Of a stretch of DNA of 64,000 nt, positions 54,930-63,679 are shown piece by piece. Origin of the DNA: Marivirga aurantiaca (GTDB taxonomy: Bacteria > Bacteroidota > Bacteroidia > Cytophagales > Cyclobacteriaceae); NCBI RefSeq assembly GCF_016679925.1, contig NZ_JAEQBW010000001.1:1054001-1118000 (forward strand), read 5' to 3'. The notes below the pieces were generated by a model. That model was not told the DNA's origin. It did not search any database and saw nothing but the letters and a program-made list of their open reading frames with translations. The position numbers and the translations under genes were made by a program. Every line of letters begins with the position of its first letter. Positions within the stretch are counted from its first letter, which is position 1.

Positions 54930-55553
54930 ATCATCAATCTCAAGAGTTTCTAAAATATCAGCCAATTCATCAAAATCCTTAAATCCCGGCCTGATTTCTT
55001 CTCCACCTTTTAAGGAAATTCCTTTGATAGCATTTTCCTGAGTTAATTGTAACACATTTTCCTCTGACACATTAAACCCCAGAATGATGGGAAAATCTTT
55101 CGCCCAATCTAAAACCTGATTTAAAATGTGTTCTTTGTAATGGATTCCTTTAACTGATTCAAAAAGGAAATAAGTGGCAAGGCCGGAACTTTTTTCCATG
55201 ATCTCAGTAATTTTATTGGCATCCTGTATAACATCTACATTAAATCTTAAGATCAATTTTTGAGGAATATCAGTAAGCTGTGGAAGAATAGCCGGGTTAT
55301 CCGTTTGTATATAGTGGATTTCATACTCGGGTAAAGATTTTTTAATTTCCTCTTCGCTTGCATCTCCAAATTCTCCTACAAAATCAACTCCGGAAACCCA
55401 TCCTGTAAGCTCCATGAAATTCGCAGGATTTACATAAGAAAGAGAGCTTTCTACCAATGAAAAACCCATTAAATCAACAGTCATGCCAGCGCAATAACGG
55501 GCATCACTTAAATTATTTACTTCAGAAATTTTTACGAATGTTTTTAACGCCAT
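54918..55553 (-). CDS. TrpF-like (phosphoribosylanthranilate isomerase fold) protein with altered active site
   Basis: This 211-residue protein follows the TrpF layout: VKISEVNNLSDARYCAGM in place of KICGITNxxDA, GFSLVESSLSYVNP in place of GFxFxxxSPRYV, and a C-terminal GISLKGGEEIRPGFKDF like the TrpF SGVE-PGxKD end. The catalytic base Cys of KICG is Ser, the acid Asp in LLD is Glu, and the GGTG phosphate loop is not seen. No other trp gene is nearby. It is probably not a normal isomerase for tryptophan synthesis. It may have another TIM-barrel role. Confidence 0.75.
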   Translation of the reverse strand: MALKTFVKISEVNNLSDARYCAGMTVDLMGFSLVESSLSYVNPANFMELTGWVSGVDFVGEFGDASEEEIKKSLPEYEIHYIQTDNPAILPQLTDIPQKLILRFNVDVIQDANKITEIMEKSSGLATYFLFESVKGIHYKEHILNQVLDWAKDFPIILGFNVSEENVLQLTQENAIKGISLKGGEEIRPGFKDFDELADILETLEIDDTIE

Positions 55554-55667
55554 CTTTTGGGATCAATCAGATTAAAAACACAAATTAAGGCATTTTGAAT
55601 TTTAAAATGGAGTGTTTGCCTCAAAGTATTCTGAATTATTCCTCTTTAGGATGAATCTTAAACTTTA

Positions 55668-55704
55668 TAAAAAAACAGCCCCTTCCAAAATAATTGGAAA
55701 GGGC
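55668..55704 (-). terminator. Intrinsic terminator after the collagen-like lipoprotein gene
   Basis: The 11-bp stem (55678-55688 with 55694-55704) has one G-T pair. On the minus strand it is followed by a T-rich run. It lies 29 bp after the collagen-like gene stop. Confidence 0.8.
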
Positions 55705-55732
55705 CTTCCTGATAGAAAAAAACACCTAATTA

Positions 55733-56266
55733 TTATTCAGGAATATTGTAGTATGCCATTGTGGCTTTATAGTCAGTATAATCCGGAGATTTGGTATTTG
55801 TGCGTGAAGAAGTACTTTGTTCTCCGGGTATTATAATATATCTGTATGAGCTAAATACATCGAATTTTCTTAAGTTTCCTGATATTGATGCTGCTGAAAG
55901 TAGAATGGAGCCCTCAGCAAATACGAATGTATAATAATCACCAATATTAGTATCAAGATAAGGTAATATTGTAGCTAAACCATCCTCTCCATACACTAGC
56001 ACTACATCCTTATCTCTGTCAAAATTTATATTTTCTGCTAAAATCCCTACTTTAGAGGTTGCCAAAGCATCATCCCAAGGCGTCTCTATCCATTCAGAAT
56101 AAATTACATTAGCTGTCCCGGGCTCTCCCTTATCTCCTTTTTCACCTTGCTCACCTTCAATTCCCGGATCTCCTTTAGGGCCTGGCTCACCATCTTCCGC
56201 ACACCCTGTAATTAGTAATAAACTTATTGTAAGCAGAAAGCCTGCTTTAAGTAATCCCTTTTTCAT
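55733..56266 (-). CDS. Collagen-like repeat lipoprotein
   Basis: This 177-residue protein has a lipobox (LITGC, Cys22). Eight Gly-X-Y triplets follow directly (GEPGPKGDPGIEGEQGEKGD), rich in Pro, Lys, Glu and Asp. The remaining 120 residues are beta-rich with many aromatic residues and an unknown fold. Such lipoproteins in Bacteroidota are usually displayed on the surface, and the short triplet stretch may trimerise. It lies next to the LytTR regulator gene, separated by 170 bp. No function is known. Confidence 0.8.
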   Translation of the reverse strand: MKKGLLKAGFLLTISLLLITGCAEDGEPGPKGDPGIEGEQGEKGDKGEPGTANVIYSEWIETPWDDALATSKVGILAENINFDRDKDVVLVYGEDGLATILPYLDTNIGDYYTFVFAEGSILLSAASISGNLRKFDVFSSYRYIIIPGEQSTSSRTNTKSPDYTDYKATMAYYNIPE

Positions 56267-56436
56267 AATATTATTATTTTAAGTTTAATTATGATGCAAT
56301 TTATAATGAGTTTTTGTCATCATGATAGGATGATTGATGGATAAGCTATTCTGTTTGATGAATGATGGTATCGGTTTGATTCTTGAATAGCCCAAAATAT
56401 TAAATGGTGCTGAGGAGAAACTATTTATAGAGCAAG

Positions 56437-57186
56437 CTATCTTAGTTGTGACATTTTCAAAAGAAATATATCCCGTTTTCCTTGAGAAATACTGATTTGT
56501 GCATCATTTTTCATTAAAATGTAGCCTCCTTCTGACTTTATAAACTTTTTCACCATCTCAAGATTCACTAAAAAGCTATTATGTACTCTCATAAATTGGT
56601 GGTTTTCAAAAAGGTGTTCATATTCTTTAAGGTTTTTACTTACCATCAGTTTTTTATTATCCACTAAATGAAAGTTAGTATATGAGCCACTAGCTTCACA
56701 ATAGATTATATCTTTTATTGCTATAAACTCAAGTCCATCACCTGTAGCAAGGCAAATTTTGCTTTTCTCGTTGGGTTGTTCGGAAATATTTCGAAGTAGC
56801 AATTCTAGCTTTTCTTTATAATGCTCTTTGTCTTTCTTTAGTCTGACCTTAGCTATAGCCTGTTGTAATTCTTCCAGGTCAATCGGCTTCAATAAATAAT
56901 CAATCGAACTAAATTTAATTGCTTTTAAGGCATATTGTTCAAAGGCGGTGGTGAATATGACTTCAAAATTCCGCTTTTTAATTTTTTGCAAGACTTCAAA
57001 GCCTGTACCTGTTTGTAACTCTATATCCAGAAAAATTAAGTCCGGATTATATGTTTCTATTATGCTGATGGCAGATGAAACATCATGAGCCATGTCAAGT
57101 ACGGTAATATCTTTGCAAAACTTGTTTAATAGTAATTTTAAATTTTCTCTGCTTTTGAGTTCGTCTTCAATAATTATAACGTCCAT
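56437..57186 (-). CDS. LytTR-type response regulator
   Basis: This 249-residue protein has a receiver domain (IIIEDE at the acidic pocket, phosphoacceptor Asp54 in LIFLDIELQTGTG, and Lys in LLKPIDLEEL) and a LytTR DNA-binding domain (KDIIYCEASGSYTNFHLVDN, then FMRVHNSFLVNLEMVKKF). It binds direct DNA repeats as a dimer when phosphorylated. The sensor kinase gene lies 4 bp upstream in the same operon. The collagen-like lipoprotein downstream may be a target. The target is inferred. Confidence 0.92.
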   Translation of the reverse strand: MDVIIIEDELKSRENLKLLLNKFCKDITVLDMAHDVSSAISIIETYNPDLIFLDIELQTGTGFEVLQKIKKRNFEVIFTTAFEQYALKAIKFSSIDYLLKPIDLEELQQAIAKVRLKKDKEHYKEKLELLLRNISEQPNEKSKICLATGDGLEFIAIKDIIYCEASGSYTNFHLVDNKKLMVSKNLKEYEHLFENHQFMRVHNSFLVNLEMVKKFIKSEGGYILMKNDAQISISQGKRDIFLLKMSQLR

Positions 57187-57190
57187 TTCC

Positions 57191-59017
57191 CTATATTTTA
57201 GGTATAATAATATTTACAGTTGTTCCATTAGGTGAGTCTTCAAATATCACACTTGTTTTTAAAGATTTATTCTTGTTTAATATTTGTATTCTTTTTTCTG
57301 AAACAGAAAGTCCTCTAGGTAAGTAGTGTCTCACTTTCTCTATCAAAGAGGCTGCTTCTCTTCCAATTCCATTGTCCCTAATAATACATTGGATGTGTTC
57401 AGGAGCATCTATAAAAATAATAGTTAATGTTTTAGTGCCGTTTTTTTTTGGTAATAGACCATGTATAATAGCATTTTCTACATAAGGCTGAATGAGGAAC
57501 AAAGGAATCTCCTGGTTATCGGTGTCCAGTTTATTATCAATATCAAATTCAAAATGAAATGAATTATTGAAGCGAAGAGATTCGAGTTCCAAATAGAGTT
57601 TAAGTAATTCAATTTCTCTCTTTAAAGAAACATTTAGCTCAATGGAGTTTTCCAGAATTTGCCTTACAAGATGTGAGAATTTACCCAAATATTTTAGCGC
57701 CCCGCATTTGTCATCCGAGCTAATTAAGTATTGTATAGAACTTAGGGAATTAAATATAAAATGTGGATTCAATTGGGCTCTTAATACACTTTGGCTCAAG
57801 TAGGAGGCTTCTTTCTCTATATTGTATTTCTCATCATACATGGCTTTAATTCTATACGCCAAACCTGTGGCGAAAACTATACTTTCCAGTCCGGCACACA
57901 AAATCATATATTCAATAGAACCAGTAAATAAAGTAATAAGCGCACCACTGAGAAAAATTAAGGTGGCAATAATCACGAAATAAACAAAGTTTGATTTTTT
58001 ATTTAGATATAAATAAAAGACTCCAAATATTGTGAATAGTGTCATCAGCAAGCGATGAGCATTCATTATAAAGGGTTGGTATGCCGAATTAGGAGTGCTT
58101 ACCAATAAAATAATCTCAGTCAGTATTAGGGCACTTAATATATATATTAAAATAGCGATTAATCTGTTGAGAAATGGATAATCCTGTTTCATATTCAGAA
58201 ACGCCTTAATGAACAGGAGGTAAGTTAAGTTGATCAATATCTGGGATAGAGGAATTAAAATCCTGAAAAATAAGGGAAAGTAATATTCCCAGAAGCCATG
58301 TAAAGCTGTTGTCAGTCTTAAATAATAAAAAGCCTGAAAGAAAATAAACAGGCTATAGTATAAGTAAACTTTATTTTTTGAGTTGAAGTAAATCAGTATA
58401 TTTAGTAAAAAAAAACCAATTGCCAGTCCTGAAAACAAATAGGCATAAAACCGTGGGGTAACTAGCTCTGGTAAAACTTTATTTTCTTGTGAAATCTGAT
58501 GCTTATTGTGATGAAGGTAAAAAGGTATTTGCCTCCAATTATTTCTTCCAAAAATTTCGGTAACTTTTACTATAATATATCTATCGTTGATCAATTCAAT
58601 TTTCCTAATGGGAAAAAATGAGCGGGTAATTAAAGCACTTTTATAGCTTGGCTTTGTGTTTAACCCCATCCTCTGTTTGACAATAGAATTGTCCATTTGT
58701 TTGAAAAAATATGCATTGTCAAAATTAATAGTGACCAGGTAGATAGTGTCATATTGATCAAATAAGTGAATAAATTCAGTGAAATCAAATTTTAACCAAT
58801 AAACCATTTTAGGATCAATATCATGTATACTATCAATTATGGAGAAAGTAAGGCGGGGCATCTTGATAATTTCTTCCACACTCATGTTATTGAGTTTAGG
58901 AACAACTTCCACTTCGGGTTTAATGACTGTTTCTGTAAAATAATAATATTTACTTTGCCCGAGTATGGAGGTAATGGTTGCAAGTGAAAGTAACAGAAGA
59001 AGAAAAAAGCGATTCAT
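57191..59017 (-). CDS. 7TMR-DISM sensor histidine kinase (LytS-type catalytic region)
   Basis: This 608-residue protein has a signal peptide and a periplasmic 7TMR-DISMED2-like domain (about 25-180), then seven membrane helices (about 185-385). A His_kinase-type region with the phosphoacceptor His419 (QLNPHFIFNSLSSIQYL) and an HATPase region (NAIIHGL, DNGIGREAA) follow. This is the usual partner type for LytTR regulators. The periplasmic domain is often carbohydrate-binding in such proteins. It is transcribed with the regulator, 4 bp apart. Confidence 0.9.
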   Translation of the reverse strand: MNRFFLLLLLSLATITSILGQSKYYYFTETVIKPEVEVVPKLNNMSVEEIIKMPRLTFSIIDSIHDIDPKMVYWLKFDFTEFIHLFDQYDTIYLVTINFDNAYFFKQMDNSIVKQRMGLNTKPSYKSALITRSFFPIRKIELINDRYIIVKVTEIFGRNNWRQIPFYLHHNKHQISQENKVLPELVTPRFYAYLFSGLAIGFFLLNILIYFNSKNKVYLYYSLFIFFQAFYYLRLTTALHGFWEYYFPLFFRILIPLSQILINLTYLLFIKAFLNMKQDYPFLNRLIAILIYILSALILTEIILLVSTPNSAYQPFIMNAHRLLMTLFTIFGVFYLYLNKKSNFVYFVIIATLIFLSGALITLFTGSIEYMILCAGLESIVFATGLAYRIKAMYDEKYNIEKEASYLSQSVLRAQLNPHFIFNSLSSIQYLISSDDKCGALKYLGKFSHLVRQILENSIELNVSLKREIELLKLYLELESLRFNNSFHFEFDIDNKLDTDNQEIPLFLIQPYVENAIIHGLLPKKNGTKTLTIIFIDAPEHIQCIIRDNGIGREAASLIEKVRHYLPRGLSVSEKRIQILNKNKSLKTSVIFEDSPNGTTVNIIIPKI

Positions 59018-59240
59018 TAGGCAAAAATGGTACTTTTAATTGAATAAATATTCCTTTTTAATTATTTTTTCTGAATCATTTGATCCTTAAGTTGTGCTTT
59101 TGCGAAAAGTATTTATTTTCAGTGATATAGGAGGTCCAAATAAATTGGGGAATTATGATCCAGCTTCCTCTTTTTTGGTGTAATAGTTGAGGAAGGCACT
59201 AGTGTATATTCTAATTATCTTAAACTTAATATTTAACATC

Positions 59241-59948
59241 ATGAATAAAATCAAAACAACAATCCTTTCTTTTTCATTTGCTTTAGCCCTTAACGTTGGA
59301 GCGTTAAATGCACAACAATTTCTCACACCTGTAAATACCTTGACCGGAGATGCAAAAGTTGAAACAACAGATGGAAAAGTAATTGAAGGAGATATACGGA
59401 CAGCCATGTTTGGAGGAAAAGGCCTGATGAGTTTCCGTATTAAAGATGAAACTACAGGTGATGTCACACGCTTTAAGGCGGAAGAGGTAAAATCTTTGAG
59501 AGTTAAAATGGACGGTTGGGGCAAAATGGCTATGCTATCTGAACAAACTTCAAGTCTGCAGAAAATGTCAAATGCCAATTTTGATGAATCTGTGGATAGG
59601 GAATATATTTACTACCACACCGTAAAATGGCCGGGTAAAAAGAATAAATACAGATTGGTACAACTCCTCAATGCAGGATTTGATAATGCCATAAAGGTGT
59701 ATGACTATCCTGGAAAAAAAACAGCTTCGGTAGGCATGGGTGGAATGACCATTGCCGGAGGAAATGCTAAAACCTATGTAGTAGCTTATGGGGGCGAAAC
59801 TGTTCTGGTGGAAAAGGGGAAGTACACTAAAAAACACTTTGATGAATTGTTCAAGGACTGCCCATCCTTAAATGAGTTGGATAAAAAAGATAAAGATTGG
59901 AGAGAATTTGCCTCCCATGTTTTTATCAATGAAACCTCATGTCAATAA
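59241..59948 (+). CDS. Secreted protein of unknown function
   Basis: The protein has 235 residues from the ATG at 59241. A TTG at 59187 would put extra hydrophobic residues before the signal peptide and is rejected. A signal peptide ends ALNAQ. The mature protein contains GDAKVETTDGKVIEGDI, a pattern seen in beta-barrel or SH3-like sensors of Bacteroidota. There is no lipobox. The C-terminus has an ELFKDCPSLNEL Cys segment and a final Cys. It stands alone, with a strong terminator. I assign no function. Confidence 0.75.
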   Translation: MNKIKTTILSFSFALALNVGALNAQQFLTPVNTLTGDAKVETTDGKVIEGDIRTAMFGGKGLMSFRIKDETTGDVTRFKAEEVKSLRVKMDGWGKMAMLSEQTSSLQKMSNANFDESVDREYIYYHTVKWPGKKNKYRLVQLLNAGFDNAIKVYDYPGKKTASVGMGGMTIAGGNAKTYVVAYGGETVLVEKGKYTKKHFDELFKDCPSLNELDKKDKDWREFASHVFINETSCQ

Positions 59949-59984
59949 TTTATAGAACAAGCTATTGCTTTTTGGTCTATTCTG

Positions 59985-60018
59985 AGAGCCTTTAAATAAA
60001 AATTAAAGGCTCTTTTTC
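59985..60018 (+). terminator. Intrinsic terminator after the secreted unknown gene
   Basis: An 11-bp stem (AGAGCCTTTAA at 59985-59995 with TTAAAGGCTCT at 60003-60013) is followed by a T-run. Confidence 0.88.
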
Positions 60019-60188
60019 TGTTCTAAAATGAGTGGAAATAATTGTGTAGGTTTTTCAAAAGACCTCAAATATCTTCTTTTTTGATAGGTTTTACCCTCCA
60101 TTGGTACTTTAGGATTTAAAAAAATAAAATTTTATAGAATTCTCCCGGTTTTTTACTATTTTGATTAAATAATCAGAAAAATAGGGGG

Positions 60189-61508
60189 GTGTTTAAATAT
60201 TTCAAACTATATAATTGGTCAGGAATTGATAAAACTTTGCAGCAAAAGCCTAATATCTTCCTTTCACAATTTTCTATTATTGCAATTATAGCCTGCTTAA
60301 TCCAGATAGTTAATGATACCATTTATATTAACTACGTAGCCATTTTATTGGATTTGATTGTTCTGCTGATTCCTTTAACAGCGTTGATCCTAAATGAAAA
60401 GCATAAGCATATGCCTGCCAAACTGGTTTTTACAGTGCTAGGCACAACCGTTTTATTTCTTTATGCTGCTGTTATACCTAAAGAAATCGGTGTTTACTTA
60501 TTATTCTTTCCCATTCTCACAATTATTTTCCTGATTTTTAATAATGAGCAAAGAATCTTTAAATATGGTACGGCAGCTTTTGCCATCTCATTACTTGCAA
60601 TTCTGGAAATAACCCACTACCAGCCATTTGGACAATATAATGTTACTGATGGATTGTCTGTTGAATCCTCATTTTATGTCAATCTCGCCATATCTGTTTT
60701 CATCATGGTTTTTTCTATGTACAATATTGATGTCATTAATAGGCAAATTGAACAGGTGAGGTTAGATGCAGAAATAGAGCTGAAGCAAAAAAACCTTGAT
60801 TTGAAACAAGCCAATGAAGAACTCGACCATTTTGTATATAGTGCTTCGCATGATTTGAAAGCACCCCTTTCCTCTATTTTAGGCTTAATCAATATTGCCA
60901 AATATGAAGTTAAGGAAGATAAGGCCATGGATTATTTTGGTAGGATTGAAGACCGGATTCAACGACTTACTAAGTTCATCAAAGAAGTAATTGCTATATC
61001 AAGAAATACACGTACCCAGGTAGAGAAGACAGAAGTGAATTTAAATGAGTTAATTCATGATATTGTAGAAAACAATAATTATGTAGATTCTGTCAGTAAC
61101 ATTGAAATCACCAGGAAAACACAGGTCAATCATACCTTATTGCTGGACAAACCCCGATTGGAAGTGGTTTTGAATAATTTGATTTCGAATGCCATTAAAT
61201 ATCAAGATCCTGGCAAAGAGAACCCCCGTGTAATTATCTCTTCCAAAATTTCTGATGACATGCTTGAAATTTCCATTGCAGATAATGGAATAGGAATAGC
61301 CGCTGACCAACATGATAAAATCTTTGAAATGTTTTATAGGGGAGAGCAGAGTAAGGAAGGATCAGGATTGGGTTTGTATATAGTAAAGAATATGATTCAG
61401 AAACTTAAAGGCAATATCATGTTCAGCTCAAAAGTGGGGGAGGGAACAGAAATAATTATTCGATTGCCTGTTACTCAATTATCCTCGTTGAAGACAATGA
61501 CGGCATAG
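60189..61508 (+). CDS. Membrane histidine kinase, HisKA/HATPase type
   Basis: The protein has 439 residues from a GTG start preceded by an AGGGGG run that could serve as a ribosome site. The N-terminal half has five or six membrane helices (to about residue 185), followed by a short coiled coil. HisKA holds His221 (SASHDLKAPLSSILGLI), and HATPase has NLISNAIKYQ, DNGIGIA and GSGLGLYIV. It has no receiver or PAS domain. An OmpR-type regulator gene begins 166 bp downstream, with a second kinase behind it. It may phosphorylate that regulator or another one. Confidence 0.88.
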   Translation: MFKYFKLYNWSGIDKTLQQKPNIFLSQFSIIAIIACLIQIVNDTIYINYVAILLDLIVLLIPLTALILNEKHKHMPAKLVFTVLGTTVLFLYAAVIPKEIGVYLLFFPILTIIFLIFNNEQRIFKYGTAAFAISLLAILEITHYQPFGQYNVTDGLSVESSFYVNLAISVFIMVFSMYNIDVINRQIEQVRLDAEIELKQKNLDLKQANEELDHFVYSASHDLKAPLSSILGLINIAKYEVKEDKAMDYFGRIEDRIQRLTKFIKEVIAISRNTRTQVEKTEVNLNELIHDIVENNNYVDSVSNIEITRKTQVNHTLLLDKPRLEVVLNNLISNAIKYQDPGKENPRVIISSKISDDMLEISIADNGIGIAADQHDKIFEMFYRGEQSKEGSGLGLYIVKNMIQKLKGNIMFSSKVGEGTEIIIRLPVTQLSSLKTMTA

Positions 61509-61528
61509 TACTTCAGAATTTCCTCAAA

Positions 61529-61545
61529 ATTCAATCATATTTTTG
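61529..61545 (+). promoter_or_regulatory. Promoter-like 17-mer before the OmpR-type regulator gene
   Basis: ATTCAATCATATTTTTG ends in TATTTTTG, a match to TAnnTTTG. It is identical in 16 of 17 bases to the element before the outer-membrane gene at 63680. No TTG is seen at the usual -33 distance. Confidence 0.5.
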
Positions 61546-61674
61546 ATAAATTCAATTTTTCGAATTAAAGCTGTAGTAGATTTTATAGGCATTTTATAAA
61601 AAAATAGAATTTATTATACTTGAATGTGAGTAGATAATTGAATATTGTCTACAATAAACGTATCCCTCATCGGA

Positions 61675-62352
61675 ATGAAAGTACTGGTAGTAGAAGACGA
61701 AATAGAATTATCAAAAAATATTAAAGATTATCTCCAAAAGGAGGATTTTCAAGTAAGTTGCGCTTATGATTTTTTTACGGCAACAGATAAGATAGCTTCT
61801 TTTGAGTATGATTTAGTCATTATTGATTTAATGCTTCCTGATGGCTATGGGATGGATTTACTTTATTCACTACGGGCCAATCAAAAAAATGTGGGCACAT
61901 TGATTTTATCCGCTAAAAATTCCCTTGATGATAAAATAAGAGGCCTTGATGCCGGGGCTGATGATTACCTGGCTAAACCTTTTCACCTGATAGAACTGAG
62001 TTCCAGGTTAAAGGCCATATATAGAACCCGAAAACTCCAGGGAAACAACAGTATTTCCATAGGGGAGATCGTTATTCTCACAGATAAACATGAAGTACAC
62101 TGTAAAAAACAGTTAATCGAACTGACAAAAAAAGAGTATGAAATGTTGCTGTTTTTTGCGACAAATTCAAAGCGGATATTAACCAAACAAAATATTGCAG
62201 AGCATCTTTGGGGTGATTACATTGACCAGGCAGACTCCTTCGATTTTGTGTACCAGCATATTAAAAACCTAAGAAAGAAAATCCAAAAAATCAGTCAATT
62301 GGATGTAATAGAAACTGTATATGGGGTAGGCTATAAATTGAAATCCTTTTAA
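61675..62352 (+). CDS. OmpR/PhoB-type response regulator
   Basis: The protein has 225 residues from the ATG at 61675; a TTG at 61645 would precede the receiver by 10 odd residues. The receiver has VVEDEIE, phosphoacceptor Asp51 (LVIIDLMLPDGYG) and Lys in DDYLAKPFHLIEL. The winged-helix effector has ELTKKEYEMLLFFATNSKRI and IETVYGVGYKLKSF. It is followed after 3 bp by a histidine kinase gene, so the two are a cognate pair. Confidence 0.92.
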   Translation: MKVLVVEDEIELSKNIKDYLQKEDFQVSCAYDFFTATDKIASFEYDLVIIDLMLPDGYGMDLLYSLRANQKNVGTLILSAKNSLDDKIRGLDAGADDYLAKPFHLIELSSRLKAIYRTRKLQGNNSISIGEIVILTDKHEVHCKKQLIELTKKEYEMLLFFATNSKRILTKQNIAEHLWGDYIDQADSFDFVYQHIKNLRKKIQKISQLDVIETVYGVGYKLKSF

Positions 62353-62355
62353 GCT

Positions 62356-63612
62356 ATGCGATTAATCAATAAAATTATTCTAATATTTCTGGGAGTATCT
62401 TTTATAGTATTCCTGATTGGAGGCATGATGACCTACCAAATTATTGGAAATGAAATAAAAAAAGAAGAGCAATGGTTTTTAATGGAAAGACTAAGGTCAA
62501 CTGAAAGGTTCATAACGAAGAAACAGCCAAAAAGACCCATAATTAGGGATAAAGTAATCATATTACCTCACTCAAAGCCTATTGAAACCGATAATATTAT
62601 ATTTTCAGATACTATAGTATACCACAGTACATTGGAGCGCCCGGAACTTCATAATAAGTTGGAGGTAGGTAAAAAAATTGAAGGGCGATACTATCAAATT
62701 ACCTTATATGATATTATTATTGAGCAAGATGATATCATAGATGGCATTGTTGAGTCCCTTTTCAAGACCTATCTGATATTGCTGGCATTGGTATTAATCA
62801 TGGGGTGGATTCTTTCAAAAAAGTTGCTAATCCCTTTTGAGAGGACACTTGAATCTATACAGGGTTTTGACATTAAAGAAAATGAAGCCATTGTTTTACC
62901 TAAAACAGGAACAAAAGAATTTCAAAGGCTGAATAGTTTTGTGGAAAATATGTCTTCCAAAATCAGGAATGATTATCAGTCATTAAAGGAATTTTCAGAA
63001 AATGCTTCACATGAAATTCAAACACCTTTAAGTGTTGCCAAAGGTAAACTTGAAATTCTACAAGACACCCAATTAGATGAAAATCAACATCTATTGGTAA
63101 AAGAAGCACAGAAAAGTATCAATAACCTTTCTAAACTGGGGAATATGCTTACTCTCCTGGCTAAAATTGACAACCGTGAATTTGAAAACATGGAAGAAAT
63201 CAATTGTAGCAATCTTTTAGAGGATATATTGGAGGACTACAAAGAGCTAATACACCTTAAAGGCTTAAAGCTAAATGTTTCTATTGAAGATAATGTAGTG
63301 ATTGTTACCAATACGGTCCTTTTTGAAATCCTGGTTAATAATCTTTTGAAAAATGCGGTTAAACATAATCTTGTATCTCAAGGTTATATCTCTATCAGTT
63401 TAAATAATGAACTCATGGAGATAAAAAATTCCGGTATCCCACTTAAAACAGATCCTGATAAATTGTTTGACAGATTTAAAAAGGGCAATAACAAAACCAA
63501 CTCTCTGGGACTTGGCCTTTCAATTATCCGGAAAATTTGTCAGGTCAGCAATATGGGTGTAGAATATAAATGCCTTGAGGAAGAACATATATTAAGGATC
63601 AATTTTAGGTAG
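62356..63612 (+). CDS. Sensor histidine kinase of the OmpR-type pair
   Basis: This 418-residue protein has two membrane helices (about 8-30 and 132-152) around a periplasmic sensor of about 100 residues. A HAMP-like linker, HisKA with His219 (FSENASHEIQTPLSVAKGKL) and HATPase with NNLLKNAVKHN and LGLGLSIIRKI follow. The G1 Asp-box is degenerate (EIKNSGIPL where DNGxGI is usual), as in many Bacteroidota kinases of this type. It would sense an envelope signal and phosphorylate the preceding regulator. Confidence 0.9.
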   Translation: MRLINKIILIFLGVSFIVFLIGGMMTYQIIGNEIKKEEQWFLMERLRSTERFITKKQPKRPIIRDKVIILPHSKPIETDNIIFSDTIVYHSTLERPELHNKLEVGKKIEGRYYQITLYDIIIEQDDIIDGIVESLFKTYLILLALVLIMGWILSKKLLIPFERTLESIQGFDIKENEAIVLPKTGTKEFQRLNSFVENMSSKIRNDYQSLKEFSENASHEIQTPLSVAKGKLEILQDTQLDENQHLLVKEAQKSINNLSKLGNMLTLLAKIDNREFENMEEINCSNLLEDILEDYKELIHLKGLKLNVSIEDNVVIVTNTVLFEILVNNLLKNAVKHNLVSQGYISISLNNELMEIKNSGIPLKTDPDKLFDRFKKGNNKTNSLGLGLSIIRKICQVSNMGVEYKCLEEEHILRINFR

Positions 63613-63618
63613 TTCAAA

Positions 63619-63646
63619 TTGTCTTCAGAATTCAATCCTATTTTTG
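63619..63646 (+). promoter_or_regulatory. Bacteroidota-type promoter before the outer-membrane gene
   Basis: TTG (63619-63621), 17 bases and TATTTTTG (63639-63646) fit TTG-N17-23-TAnnTTTG. The -7 side shares a 17-mer with the upstream regulator gene (61529-61545). Confidence 0.68.
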
Positions 63647-63679
63647 TAATAACATAATCAATTAAACCTTTTATACGGA

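Noticed and set aside
59153-59578. 141-codon minus-strand frame opposite the start of the secreted unknown gene
   Set aside because: The plus strand carries a signal peptide, consistent coding and a terminator. The minus frame has no motif.
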